DNA from: Oscillospiraceae bacterium | GTDB taxonomy: Bacteria > Bacillota > Clostridia > Oscillospirales > Oscillospiraceae | Length of the DNA stretch: 64,000 bases | Assembly: GCA_017479425.1 (NCBI GenBank) | Contig: JAFVCD010000032.1 | Location: forward strand, 62,001-126,000 | Reading direction: 5' to 3' | Part shown: one piece after another, positions 49,338-57,274 of the stretch | Layout of the letters: the number at the start of each line of letters is the position of its first letter | How positions within the stretch are numbered: the stretch's first letter is position 1 | The notes under the pieces: model-generated | What the model was told of the DNA's origin: nothing | Databases searched by the model: none | Seen by the model: the letters and a program-made list of their open reading frames with translations, nothing else | Position numbers and translations under genes: made by a program

Positions 49338-49883
49338 TTATCCCTCCATTAAATCAATTTCCGCGTAATTTATGTAGATTCCGCCTCTCAAAAGCTCCGG
49401 TTTGAGCTCAAGAACGGCGTCTTTTATAAGCTCATATTCCGAGTTGTATATGCCGTTTCTGTCATACTGAAACACCAAAAACGCGCTCTCCGTGCCGCCC
49501 TCTTCTATTATGCTCCGCAGAGCGCCGATAAAGCGTTCGCGCGCGGTATCGCTTCGCCCCGAGTCGAGGGAAACATAGGTCACAGTGCCGCCATCTGATT
49601 CGATGAGTATTCTGCGCGGGCTTGATTCGATCACCGAAACTGTGACTATTGCGCTCTTCTCGTCGACTATGCCGAGCGTGCGTTCTCTCCTTTTCGCTTC
49701 CTCAAGAGCATTTTTCACACTCTCAAGCTCGACCTTCAGCACCGCCGATTCGGTCTCAGCCTCGGCGCGGTCGACCTCAGCCGCCTGCACCTGCGTTTTC
49801 GACTGCACGAGCAGCACGAACAGCATAATGAGAATGACGTCCAGCAGCGGCGTCAGCTCTACAAGTATCTGCCGCTTTTTCAT
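49338..49883 (-). CDS. ExbD/TolR-like protein
   Basis: 181 residues. N-terminal helix VELTPLLDVILIMLFVLLVQ carries the conserved membrane Asp of ExbD/TolR (proton-channel residue), followed by a coiled-coil-like segment (about 45-75, VDRAEAETESAVLKVELESV) and a soluble outer domain. It would pair with the TolQ/ExbB-like protein encoded just upstream, with which it shares 4 bp (ATGA). The coiled-coil insert is unusual for ExbD. Confidence 0.8.
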   Translation of the reverse strand: MKKRQILVELTPLLDVILIMLFVLLVQSKTQVQAAEVDRAEAETESAVLKVELESVKNALEEAKRRERTLGIVDEKSAIVTVSVIESSPRRILIESDGGTVTYVSLDSGRSDTARERFIGALRSIIEEGGTESAFLVFQYDRNGIYNSEYELIKDAVLELKPELLRGGIYINYAEIDLMEG

Positions 49884-50383
49884 TTTTCCGCACCGTCCGC
49901 GCCGACGCGGCTCAGAAGCAGCGTCACGTTCTTGTCGTTATCCTCCATGCGCGACGAGAGAAACGCGTCGCAGAGCTTAAAAGCAATGGCGAAAACAAGC
50001 CCCCAGAAGGTGCTCGTAAGCGCCGCAAAGAAATTCTGCTGCATATCCGCCATATTCGCCACCATCGGAAGAAGCGAAATGACCGTTCCGAGAATACCCA
50101 TCAGCGGAAAAATCGCGGTCACGTTCGTGAAAATCGCGTATAGGCTCTCGGTCTCCTCGCGCATGCGCACAAATTCCTCGACGACGAAGGTCTGTGCCGG
50201 AGTTTTGATCGTACCGCCCTCCATGGGCTGCACCGGAAGAAAAATTACGAGCCGCAGGCGCTTATATAGCTTCATCGCGCGGCGCCGCGTTTCGAGAAAA
50301 AGCCACACGTTAACCGCGGCGGCAATGAAAATCAGAAGATCGTAGCCGATGAGGTTGCGAAGAATTACCCCGATTACCGACAT
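49880..50383 (-). CDS. MotA/TolQ/ExbB-type proton channel protein
   Basis: 167 residues with three membrane segments: LIGYDLLIFIAAAVNVWLFL, then VTAIFPLMGILGTVISLLPM and FFAALTSTFWGLVFAIAFKL. The last two carry the conserved ..PLMGILGTV.. and ..AL.ST..GL.FAI.. patterns of the ExbB/TolQ/MotA channel. It is short for the family (usually 200-250) with a reduced cytoplasmic loop. First gene of the operon; partner outer-membrane components cannot exist in a monoderm, so the machine it powers is unknown. Confidence 0.85.
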   Translation of the reverse strand: MSVIGVILRNLIGYDLLIFIAAAVNVWLFLETRRRAMKLYKRLRLVIFLPVQPMEGGTIKTPAQTFVVEEFVRMREETESLYAIFTNVTAIFPLMGILGTVISLLPMVANMADMQQNFFAALTSTFWGLVFAIAFKLCDAFLSSRMEDNDKNVTLLLSRVGADGAEK

Positions 50384-50412
50384 TTTCCCATCTCCTTTGC
50401 TATTTTAATCAG

Positions 50413-50441
50413 ATTATATACCACTTTCACGCCTTAGGCAA
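50413..50441 (-). promoter_or_regulatory. sigma-A promoter of the TolQ/ExbD-like operon
   Basis: Minus strand: TTGCCT (50441-50436), 17 bp, TATAAT (50418-50413). Confidence 0.7.
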
Positions 50442-50481
50442 CTGCATATATTATCGGCTTAACAAAAAGTTCACAGAAAAA

Positions 50482-50508
50482 TTAGCACTCTCTCCTTGAC
50501 AGTGCTAA
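50482..50508. promoter_or_regulatory. CIRCE element (HrcA operator)
   Basis: TTAGCACTC-N9-CAGTGCTAA (50482-50508), one mismatch from the consensus TTAGCACTC-N9-GAGTGCTAA. It overlaps the -35 box of the Hsp20 promoter. Confidence 0.9.
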
Positions 50509-50524
50509 CTATTTGTGCTATAAC
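50496..50524 (+). promoter_or_regulatory. sigma-A promoter of hsp20
   Basis: TTGACA (50496-50501), 17 bp ending TGC (extended -10), TATAAC (50519-50524), inside/adjacent to the CIRCE element. About 90 nt of leader follow. Confidence 0.85.
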
Positions 50525-50619
50525 ATAATCGAACAAAGGAACAGAGACCACTCGAAAGAGCGAAAGCCCTCCTTCCCAAATTCAAATAATACATATTTAT
50601 TTGATTGGAGAATTTCAAA

Positions 50620-51066
50620 ATGTTAGTACCAAGATTTTTCGGTGAAGATTTGTTCGACGAGCTTATGAGCTTTCCTACAGCGCGTGATTTCGGCAGCATC
50701 GACCGCGAGCTCTACGGCAAGCGCGCAAGCCAGCTTATGAAGACCGACGTCCACGAGCACGAGGACGGCTACGAGGTCGACATTGACCTGCCCGGCTTCA
50801 AGAAGGATGAGATAAACCTCTCGCTTGAAAACGGCTACCTCACAGTGTCCGCCTCCAAGGGACTTGACAAGGAGGAGACCCGCAAGGGCAAGCTTATCCG
50901 TCAGGAACGCTACGCCGGCGCAATGAGCCGCAGCTTCTATGTCGGCGAGGCTCTTACAGAGGAGGACGTCAAGGCAAAGTTTGAGGACGGCGTTCTGAAG
51001 CTCAGCGTTCCGAAGAAGGACGCTAAAAAGCTCCCCGAGAAAAAGGTCATAATGATCGAAGGCTGA
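50620..51066 (+). CDS. Hsp20/alpha-crystallin small heat-shock protein
   Basis: 148 residues from ATG 50620 (GGAG 9 bp upstream; a TTG at 50605 coincides with the SD). Alpha-crystallin domain from about 40 (TDVHEHEDGYEVDIDLPGFK) to VLKLSVPKKDAKK, with the GVLKL motif and a C-terminal tail ending VIMIEG. It holds unfolding proteins in the cytoplasm. Control by HrcA through the CIRCE element is directly indicated by the sequence. Confidence 0.95.
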   Translation: MLVPRFFGEDLFDELMSFPTARDFGSIDRELYGKRASQLMKTDVHEHEDGYEVDIDLPGFKKDEINLSLENGYLTVSASKGLDKEETRKGKLIRQERYAGAMSRSFYVGEALTEEDVKAKFEDGVLKLSVPKKDAKKLPEKKVIMIEG

Positions 51067-51079
51067 AAATAAAACCATA

Positions 51080-51112
51080 AGGCACCGCTCAAACGAGCGG
51101 TGCCTAATTTTA
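51080..51112. terminator. bidirectional terminator between hsp20 and the SPFH gene
   Basis: AGGCACCGCTC-aaac-GAGCGGTGCCT (51080-51105), 11-bp stem, with AATTTTAT on + and TATGGTTTTATTTT on -. Confidence 0.85.
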
Positions 51113-51123
51113 TAGCTTATTTA

Positions 51124-52086
51124 TCAGTCGTGGACGTGATCTGTGGTCTTTCCCTTGCCCTTTGCGGCGTCGGTAACGGACTCAGCAAGACCCTTTGCAA
51201 GTCCCGCAATGCCCTGGATCTCGGAGGGGATAATGATCTTAGTCGCCTGACCGTCAGCGGCGGCGGCGAACGCCTCAAGGCTCTTGAGCTCGACTATCTG
51301 CGCCTCGCTGAGCCCTGCCTCCTTCAGCATTTTTATGCCCTCTGCTTCAGCACGCTTTATGGTGATCATACCCTGAGCCTCCGCCTCCTTATGGAGTCTG
51401 ATGCTCTCAGCGTGACCCTCAGCCTCGCGAACCATCTGAATTTTCTGAGCCTCGGCACGAAGAATGGCGCTTTCCTTCTCGCCCTCAGCGGTAAGGATTG
51501 CGGACTTCTTTTCACCCTCAGCACGGAGGATCGCTTCTCTGCGCTCGCGCTCCGCCTTCATCTGCTTCTCCATGGCGTTCTGGATTTCCTTGGGCGGCAT
51601 GATGTTTTTAAGCTCTACGCGATTTACCTTGATGCCCCAGGGGTCGGTCGCCTCGTCAAGTATGGCGCGCATTTTGCTGTTTATAACATCGCGGCTTGTA
51701 AGAGTCTGGTCAAGCTCAAGCTCGCCGATGATGTTACGGAGAGTCGTAGCGCTGAGATTTTCGATTGCGACAATTGGATTTTCAATTCCGTATGTGTAGA
51801 GCTTAGGATCAGTGATCTGATAATAGATAACCGTGTCGATCTGCATCGTTACGTTATCCTTCGTTATAACGGGCTGGGGCGGGAAATCCGCAACCTGCTC
51901 CTTGAGGCTGACGACCTTGGCGACGCGCTCGATGAACGGCACCTTGACGTGGATACCCACGCCCCAGGTGGTGCTGTAAGCGCCGAGGCGCTCGATGACG
52001 TGCGCCGTTGCCTGCTGTACAACTCTGACATTGGCAACAACTGCGGCTGCGACAATTAGAACTATTACTGCGACTACGAACTGCAT
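51124..52086 (-). CDS. SPFH/Band 7 (stomatin-like) membrane protein
   Basis: 320 residues. N-terminal membrane helix (MQFVVAVIVLIVAAAVVANV), then SPFH domain (VQQATAHVIERLGAYSTTWG; YQITDPKLYTYGIENPIVAI; VNRVELKNIMPPKEIQNAME) and a long Ala/Glu-rich coiled coil (RREAILRAEGEKKSAILTAE). Stomatin-like proteins form membrane microdomains. It follows the NfeD gene by 3 bp, the standard pair. Confidence 0.94.
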   Translation of the reverse strand: MQFVVAVIVLIVAAAVVANVRVVQQATAHVIERLGAYSTTWGVGIHVKVPFIERVAKVVSLKEQVADFPPQPVITKDNVTMQIDTVIYYQITDPKLYTYGIENPIVAIENLSATTLRNIIGELELDQTLTSRDVINSKMRAILDEATDPWGIKVNRVELKNIMPPKEIQNAMEKQMKAERERREAILRAEGEKKSAILTAEGEKESAILRAEAQKIQMVREAEGHAESIRLHKEAEAQGMITIKRAEAEGIKMLKEAGLSEAQIVELKSLEAFAAAADGQATKIIIPSEIQGIAGLAKGLAESVTDAAKGKGKTTDHVHD

Positions 52087-52089
52087 TTT

Positions 52090-52521
52090 TCAGTCCTCCT
52101 TTATTTCTTCTACTATGAGTTTAACGCCCTCGATAGCGACGGGGCGAACATAGCTTCCCTTATTGAGAACAGCGCCCGATAGCGAGCGCGCAGTCCACGG
52201 CTTGCCATCCACTGTGACGGCGCCGGTGCCGAGCACGTTATCCACGTTCTCGGTTACTACCGCTACCTTTCCGATGACAGTATCGGCGTTGGTAGCAACC
52301 TTGCGTGAATCAACCCTCGTCTTAACAAAGCGGCGCAAAGCGAGCATCATAGCGCCGGATACGACAAGAAAAACGCCGACCTGGATCCAGATATTCAGCC
52401 CGAGCCACGCGCACAGAAGCGCCGCGAGCGAGCCGACAATGAACCAGACGCTTACAAGCGCAACCGTAAGCGCCTCAAGCACGCCGAAGAGCACGGCGCA
52501 GCATAACCAGAAATATACCAT
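52090..52521 (-). CDS. NfeD-family membrane protein
   Basis: 143 residues: two or three membrane segments in the first 75 residues (SVWFIVGSLAALLCAWLGLN) and a C-terminal OB-fold domain (VIGKVAVVTENVDNVLGTGA). It is the short NfeD without the ClpP-like protease domain, functioning with the SPFH protein. Confidence 0.9.
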   Translation of the reverse strand: MVYFWLCCAVLFGVLEALTVALVSVWFIVGSLAALLCAWLGLNIWIQVGVFLVVSGAMMLALRRFVKTRVDSRKVATNADTVIGKVAVVTENVDNVLGTGAVTVDGKPWTARSLSGAVLNKGSYVRPVAIEGVKLIVEEIKED

Positions 52522-52593
52522 ACTGACACCTCTCTGCTTTTTTATCTAGTATAGCATATTTTGCGCGCCTTGTAAATAAAAATGACGTCAGTA

Positions 52594-53403
52594 TTACAGA
52601 TAGAAAACCTGATGATCGACTTTTCCGAAGCGCGTGCGGTTGCGCTCCGCCCAGCAGCATTTCGAGGCTTCCTCTGAGGCAAAATAGAGGCTGTCGCCGG
52701 CTACGTCGGCTCCGTCGAGAGCGAGGCGTGCGGCAAGGCAGGACTCCTCCGAGGGCGTTAGATAAACAGAGCCGTCGGAGATCGGCGTAAACTGAACGCC
52801 GAAGCGCGTATCGAACACTACCTTTTTTACGCTGTCGGGAAATTCATCGCTCTTTACGCGGTTGAGCACCACGTTCGCAACCGCGATCTTGCCCTCGAAG
52901 CTCTCTCCCCTCGCCTCGGCGTTGACTATGCGGCTCAGCCAGTAGAGATCGTCCTCAGTCCAGTCCGCCGGCTGTATCGGCTCTCCGGCGGCGGTAATTG
53001 TCAGCTTTCTTGCCTCATCGTCATATCTAAGCCCCGCCCCGAAGGCTTTAGCGATTGCCGATGCCGGCATCATAACGCGGTTGTAGCGGAATATCACCCC
53101 GCTCGGGCAGTAGACGAGCCGCCCGTTTGCGGTAATATAGCGCTCCCCGACCTTTGCAGATACGCGCAGAGAGTCTGCATAGACCTCCATATTGCCGGTA
53201 TACTCGTTGAAAACAACGCATTCTGCGCCGAGTGCGAGTGAGATTTCGGACGCCGGAACGTAAATCTCGCTTCCGAATAAAAAGCTCGCGCCGAAGCGGT
53301 CTGCACGCATCTCCCCTACCCATACCTCGACTGAATCCGGCGCGGCGCCATAGACCGGTGAGGCAAGCGCTAAGCACAGTACAATACCCATTAGCTTTTG
53401 CAT
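52594..53403 (-). CDS. SleB-type cell-wall/cortex hydrolase with copper amine oxidase-like N domain
   Basis: 269 residues from ATG 53403. Signal peptide, then a copper amine oxidase N-terminal-like domain (VPASEISLALGAECVVFNEY), then a Hydrolase_2/SleB domain (SRIVNAEARGESFEGKIAVA; NVVLNRVKSDEFPDSVKKVV) with the catalytic Glu in EARGE. SleB family members are lytic transglycosylases that act on spore cortex at germination. The gene is monocistronic; a sporulation sigma promoter could not be placed. Confidence 0.9.
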   Translation of the reverse strand: MQKLMGIVLCLALASPVYGAAPDSVEVWVGEMRADRFGASFLFGSEIYVPASEISLALGAECVVFNEYTGNMEVYADSLRVSAKVGERYITANGRLVYCPSGVIFRYNRVMMPASAIAKAFGAGLRYDDEARKLTITAAGEPIQPADWTEDDLYWLSRIVNAEARGESFEGKIAVANVVLNRVKSDEFPDSVKKVVFDTRFGVQFTPISDGSVYLTPSEESCLAARLALDGADVAGDSLYFASEEASKCCWAERNRTRFGKVDHQVFYL

Positions 53404-53488
53404 AAAAAACACCCTTTCCGTAGGAATATGGCTATCGTTTCCATTTTTGCCATATTTTAAACCGGAAAGGGTGAAAATTTTGTAGAAT

Positions 53489-53576
53489 GGCAGCTTATGC
53501 CTGCGCCTTCATCGTGAGATAGGCGTTGATGAATCCGTCGAGGTCGCCGTCCATTACTGCGGTGATATTGCCGTTT
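53489..53576 (-). repeat. duplicated 3' end of prfB
   Basis: 88 bp repeating 53661-53748 at an offset of 172 bp with four transitions; within the reading frame the three differences are third-position and silent (GCA/GCG twice, TAT/TAC). It reads NGNITAVMDGDLDGFINAYL and on to a stop, but is detached from any start. Confidence 0.9.
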
Positions 53577-53660
53577 ATTCCACACAGCGCAGCTGTGTGA
53601 AATATTTTATTTTATTTGCGCGTCACAGGCGCGGGGTCGCTGACGCGCCCCTTTGAAAAC
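53577..53660. mobile_element. 84-bp insert between the prfB end and its duplicate
   Basis: Contains two inverted repeats: CACACAGC-gca-GCTGTGTG (near 53581-53599) followed by ATATTTTATTTTATTT, and GCGCGTCA...TGACGCGC (near 53620-53649). No coding sequence. It may be a remnant of an element that integrated at the prfB 3' end, or a terminator-bearing insertion. Confidence 0.55.
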
Positions 53661-53666
53661 GGTAGC

Positions 53667-54776
53667 TTACGCCTGCGCCTTCATCGTGAGGTAGGCGTTG
53701 ATGAATCCGTCGAGGTCGCCGTCCATTACCGCGGTGATATTGCCGTTTTCAAAGCTCGTTCTGGTGTCCTTGACGAGCTGGTAGGGCATAAAGACGTAAG
53801 AGCGGATGGCGGAGCCGAAGTCGATCTTCATCTGAACGCCCTTGATGTCGCTGATCTTCTCAAGATGCTCGCGCTCCTTGATCTCGGCAAGGCGAGCCTT
53901 AAGCATTGTCATGCAGCTGTCGCGGTTCTGGAACTGGCTGCGCTCGGTCTGGCACGATACCACGATGCCGGTGGGCTTGTGGATAAGACGAACCGCCGAG
54001 GAGGTCTTATTGACCTTCTGTCCGCCGGCACCGGAGGAGCGGTAGACCTGCATTTCGATATCCTCGTCGCGGATCTCGATCTCGCTGTCATCAGTGATCT
54101 CCGGCATTACCTCGACCGCCGCAAACGACGTCTGACGGCGGGAGTTCGCGTCGAACGGTGATACGCGGACAAGGCGGTGTACGCCGTTCTCACCCTTGAG
54201 GTATCCATAGGCGTTCTCGCCCTCGATTTTGATAGTTGCGCTCTTTATGCCCGCCTCATCGCCGTCCTGCCAGTCGAGGAGACTGTACTTGAAGCCGCGG
54301 CGCTCAGCCCAGCGGGTGTACATACGGTAGAGCATACTTGCCCAGTCCTGTGCCTCTGTACCGCCTGCACCGGGGTGGATTGAGAGAATGGCGTTGTTAG
54401 CGTCGTACTCTCCGGAGAGCATGGTGGAGAGATTCGCCTCCTCGAGCTCTGCGGAAAAAGCGTCGTAATCTGCCGTGAGCTCCTCAAGGATGCTGTCGTC
54501 GTCCTCCTCGATGCCCATTTCGCAGAGAGTCTGGAGGTCATCGTACTTGCCCTCGATCTTTTTGAATCGGGCTATCTTGTTCTGAAGCTGCTTTATGCGC
54601 TGCTGAACCTTCTGCGAGCGCTGGATATCATTCCAGAAGCCGTCCTGCTCGGTCTCCGCGTTGAGCGTTGCAAGCTCGCTTTCGGCATCGTCAAGCTTCA
54701 TCGCCGCGCGAAGAGTTCTGAGCTGCGGCTCAAGGGCGCCGAGCTTCTGCTTATAATCCTCAAATTCGACTATCAT
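53667..54776 (-). CDS. prfB: peptide chain release factor 2
   Basis: 369 residues. Stop-codon reading motif SPF (206-208) identifies RF2; the catalytic GGQ is at 251-253 (SSGAGGQKVNK). It releases chains at UGA and UAA. The N terminus is read through without the in-frame UGA programmed frameshift that regulates RF2 in many bacteria. SD GGAG in GGAGTAGTAACGA. The last 28 codons are duplicated downstream. Confidence 0.96.
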   Translation of the reverse strand: MIVEFEDYKQKLGALEPQLRTLRAAMKLDDAESELATLNAETEQDGFWNDIQRSQKVQQRIKQLQNKIARFKKIEGKYDDLQTLCEMGIEEDDDSILEELTADYDAFSAELEEANLSTMLSGEYDANNAILSIHPGAGGTEAQDWASMLYRMYTRWAERRGFKYSLLDWQDGDEAGIKSATIKIEGENAYGYLKGENGVHRLVRVSPFDANSRRQTSFAAVEVMPEITDDSEIEIRDEDIEMQVYRSSGAGGQKVNKTSSAVRLIHKPTGIVVSCQTERSQFQNRDSCMTMLKARLAEIKEREHLEKISDIKGVQMKIDFGSAIRSYVFMPYQLVKDTRTSFENGNITAVMDGDLDGFINAYLTMKAQA

Positions 54777-54790
54777 TCGTTACTACTCCT

Positions 54791-54862
54791 TTATCGTTCG
54801 CTCGGGCCGTCGTACGGCTCCGTGAATATGAGATCGTCAATGTCGGGTATCTCAGGCTCCAC
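54791..54862 (-). CDS. candidate 23-residue leader peptide upstream of prfB
   Basis: GTG at 54862 with GGGAG 7 bp upstream opens a 23-codon frame (reads EPEIPDIDDLIFTEPYDG, acidic) ending in TAA at 54791, 14 bp before the prfB ATG. Codon use resembles real genes here. It could couple translation of prfB. It may be chance. Confidence 0.4.
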   Translation of the reverse strand: MEPEIPDIDDLIFTEPYDGPSER

Positions 54863-54889
54863 ATTTTCACTCCCTTTGCACAGAATACA

Positions 54890-55696
54890 TCATTCTATGC
54901 TGAGAGTCAGGGAAATTATCTCCGGATTATTGAAAAGCCTGTATTTCGGGCCGCCTATGCCGCGAGAAACTACCGTTTCGGTCGCCTTCTCACGGTAAAC
55001 GCCGCTCGTGTACTTCGGGAACCAGTGGTGCCCCGGCGCGTAGAGTCCGTCGGTGAACGGCAGGCGCACCATACCGCCGTGGGCGTGGCCGCAGAGAACG
55101 CAGTCCACACCGAGGTCAGACCACATCGCAAGCCGGTCATGGCGGTGATAGAGCATCAGAATAAATCTTCCGCCCTCCTTTGCCCTTATCTTCTCAACGG
55201 TTTCAGCGCACGTCGGCTGATCTGCCGGCCCGTTCGGATCGTCACACCCCGCGATAACTATGCCGCGAAAGACAACGTAATCATTCCGCAGCACCGTTCC
55301 CCCCGCCTCGCTCACGGCTCTGAAAAGTCCGCGCGGGTCGCTCGAAGCCCACTCGTGGTTGCCGGAAACGTAATACACCGGCGCGACGCGTGACAGCTCA
55401 CCGACCGCCATCGAGATGTAATCCCGCTCGGCGTCAAAGTTTTCTTTATCTCCGTCCACAATATCGCCGGTTATCGCGATAATATCCGGCTCCGCCTCCC
55501 GAACCTGCCTCAGAAGTGAATCTGACCACTCTCCGTGAAGATCCGTGAGGTGTACTACGCGCAGTCCGTTTGCCTCAGGGGGGAGGTTTCGGCTTGCGAT
55601 CGAAAAGGACTCGGTGACGATGCGGAAGTTTGAATCGAGCCAAAGCGCGCCAAGGGCCGCTATTAAAACAAGGGTAAAAGCCAAGAATCTTTTCAT
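54890..55696 (-). CDS. membrane-anchored metallophosphoesterase (YkuE/YaeI-like)
   Basis: 268 residues from ATG 55696. N-terminal membrane helix (FLAFTLVLIAALGALWL), then calcineurin-like motifs VHLTDLHGEW, ITGDIVDGD, VSGNHEWASS, LYHRHDR and CGHAHGGMVRLP. Relatives (YaeI, YkuE) act on phosphodiesters such as lipid intermediates at the membrane. No clear SD precedes either possible start, so initiation may be weak. Upstream of prfB in the same direction, 28 bp before the small leader frame. Confidence 0.88.
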   Translation of the reverse strand: MKRFLAFTLVLIAALGALWLDSNFRIVTESFSIASRNLPPEANGLRVVHLTDLHGEWSDSLLRQVREAEPDIIAITGDIVDGDKENFDAERDYISMAVGELSRVAPVYYVSGNHEWASSDPRGLFRAVSEAGGTVLRNDYVVFRGIVIAGCDDPNGPADQPTCAETVEKIRAKEGGRFILMLYHRHDRLAMWSDLGVDCVLCGHAHGGMVRLPFTDGLYAPGHHWFPKYTSGVYREKATETVVSRGIGGPKYRLFNNPEIISLTLSIE

Positions 55697-55741
55697 AGTT
55701 ATATGATAATAACACACTTTTTGCAAGTCTGCAAGTTTCTC

Positions 55742-55770
55742 TTTACTTTATGCAAAAATTTAGTTATAAT
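55742..55770 (+). promoter_or_regulatory. sigma-A promoter of the rubrerythrin gene
   Basis: TTTACT (55742-55747), 17 bp, TATAAT (55765-55770). Confidence 0.65.
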
Positions 55771-55817
55771 GAATGATACAAGCACTAAATATAAATTTCT
55801 TTATGGAGGTATTAGAT

Positions 55818-56414
55818 ATGAAAAAGTGGGTATGTTCCGTATGCGGCTACGTTGCAGAGGGCGCTGAGGCTCCCGAGCGCTGCCCCATCTGCAAGGCTCC
55901 GGCTTCCAAGTTCGTTGAGCAGGTCGAAACAAGCGAGGTAAAGTTCGCCTGCGAGCACGCTTACGGCGTATATGACAAGACCGTCAAGAACAATCCCGAC
56001 GTTTCCGACGCTGACAAGCAGTACATCCTCGAGTCCTTAAAGAGCATGTTCCAGGGTGAGACCGCCGAGGTCGGCCTTTATCTCTGCATGGCCCGCATCG
56101 CTATCCGTGAGGGCTATCCCGAGATCGGCGCTTACTGGGAGAAGGCGGCCTGGGAAGAGGCTGAGCACGCCGCTATGTTCGCTGAGCTTCTCGGCACCGA
56201 GATCGAGCCGAACATGACCGATTCCACCAAGTCTAACCTTGCATGGCGCGCTGTCGCTGAGCACGGCGCAACTCAGGGCCGTCAGGATCTCGCCGCCTGC
56301 GCGAAGAAGAACAACCTCGACGCAATCCACGACGCCGTTCATGAGATCGGCCGCGATGAGGCCCGTCACGGCAGAGCCTTCAAGGGTCTGCTTGACAGAT
56401 ACTTCGGCAAATAA
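55818..56414 (+). CDS. rubrerythrin with N-terminal rubredoxin domain (reverse rubrerythrin)
   Basis: 198 residues from ATG 55818 (SD GGAGGT). N-terminal rubredoxin-type centre Cys6, Cys9, Cys22, Cys25 (WVCSVCG, CPICKAP), then a ferritin-like four-helix bundle with di-iron ligands in ARIAIREGYPEIGAYWEKAA, EEAEHAAMFAE and DEARHGRAFKG. This domain order is the clostridial reverse rubrerythrin, an NADH-linked peroxide scavenger in anaerobes. High-expression codon use. Monocistronic. Confidence 0.93.
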   Translation: MKKWVCSVCGYVAEGAEAPERCPICKAPASKFVEQVETSEVKFACEHAYGVYDKTVKNNPDVSDADKQYILESLKSMFQGETAEVGLYLCMARIAIREGYPEIGAYWEKAAWEEAEHAAMFAELLGTEIEPNMTDSTKSNLAWRAVAEHGATQGRQDLAACAKKNNLDAIHDAVHEIGRDEARHGRAFKGLLDRYFGK

Positions 56415-56432
56415 TTTTAGTCTTTCCAACCC

Positions 56433-56461
56433 GGGAGCGGAGCATTCCGCTCCCTTTTTTA
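56433..56461 (+). terminator. terminator of the rubrerythrin gene
   Basis: GGGAGCGGA-gcat-TCCGCTCCC (56433-56454), 9-bp stem, then TTTTTTATT. Confidence 0.92.
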
Positions 56462-56477
56462 TTTACATTATCTTAAC

Positions 56478-56506
56478 TTGTAAACTGCGCTGATTTGTGG
56501 TATAGT
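56478..56506 (+). promoter_or_regulatory. sigma-A promoter of the tagA-tmk unit
   Basis: TTGTAA (56478-56483), 17 bp ending TGG (extended -10), TATAGT (56501-56506). Confidence 0.7.
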
Positions 56507-56524
56507 TATCGTGTATTATTATGA

Positions 56525-57274
56525 ATGGCGGTGAATACCATAAAAGTAAGGGTTCTCGATATAGATTTTGATAACGTAACTATGGACGAGGCTCTCGATA
56601 TCGGCGAAAAGCTCATGGACGAGCCCGGCTTCAAGTATGTTGTAACGCCGAATCCCGAGATTTGCTACCTCTCCCGCAAGGACGAGGGCGTTCGCAAGGC
56701 AGTACAGGGCGCTTCGCTCACGATTCCGGACGGTATCGGCGTAGTTTACGGCTCAAAAATTCTCGGCACTCCGCTTAAAGGAAAGGTCGCCGGCGCAGAT
56801 TTTGCAGAAAAGCTGATGGCGCGTATGGCATTGAGCGGCAAAACCGCATATTTCCTCGGCGCGAAGCCGGGAGTTGCCGAAAAAGCGGCCGAGAAGCTCG
56901 CTGAGAAATATCCCGGGCTCACTGTTGTCGGCTGTCACGACGGTTATTTCAAGGACGATGGCGAGGTCATCGCCGATATAAATGAAAAAGCTCCCGATCT
57001 TCTGCTCGTATGCCTCGGCGCGCCGAAGCAGGAGAAGTGGATGAGCGAGCACTCAGGCGTTTTGAACGCCCGCCTTGCGATAGGTCTCGGCGGGAGTCTT
57101 GACGTCTATGCCGGCACAGTGGAGCGCGCGCCGGAGGTATGGCAGAAGCTGAATCTTGAGTGGCTCTACCGCGTGGGTCCCGACCCGAAGCGCTGGGGAC
57201 GTGCTCTCAGACTTCCGGCGTTTATTTTTCAGGTGATTGGAGAGAAGCTAAGTGGGAAAGCTCATAGTAATTGA
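56525..57274 (+). CDS. WecG/TagA/CpsF-family glycosyltransferase
   Basis: 249 residues, GT26: VVTPNPEICYLSRKDE, LTIPDGIGVVYGSKILG and the C-terminal LCLGAPKQEKWMSEH...GLGGSLDVYAGTVERAPEVW. TagA adds ManNAc to the lipid-linked GlcNAc made by TagO, completing the linkage unit for wall polymers; the TagO-like enzyme is at 19228. Start is uncertain: ATG 56525 lacks an SD and GTG 56531 is close. Overlaps tmk by 23 bp. Confidence 0.92.
   Translation: MAVNTIKVRVLDIDFDNVTMDEALDIGEKLMDEPGFKYVVTPNPEICYLSRKDEGVRKAVQGASLTIPDGIGVVYGSKILGTPLKGKVAGADFAEKLMARMALSGKTAYFLGAKPGVAEKAAEKLAEKYPGLTVVGCHDGYFKDDGEVIADINEKAPDLLLVCLGAPKQEKWMSEHSGVLNARLAIGLGGSLDVYAGTVERAPEVWQKLNLEWLYRVGPDPKRWGRALRLPAFIFQVIGEKLSGKAHSN

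Noticed and set aside
54700..54776. Programmed +1 frameshift site in prfB
   Set aside because: The reading frame is continuous from ATG 54776, with no in-frame UGA near codon 25.
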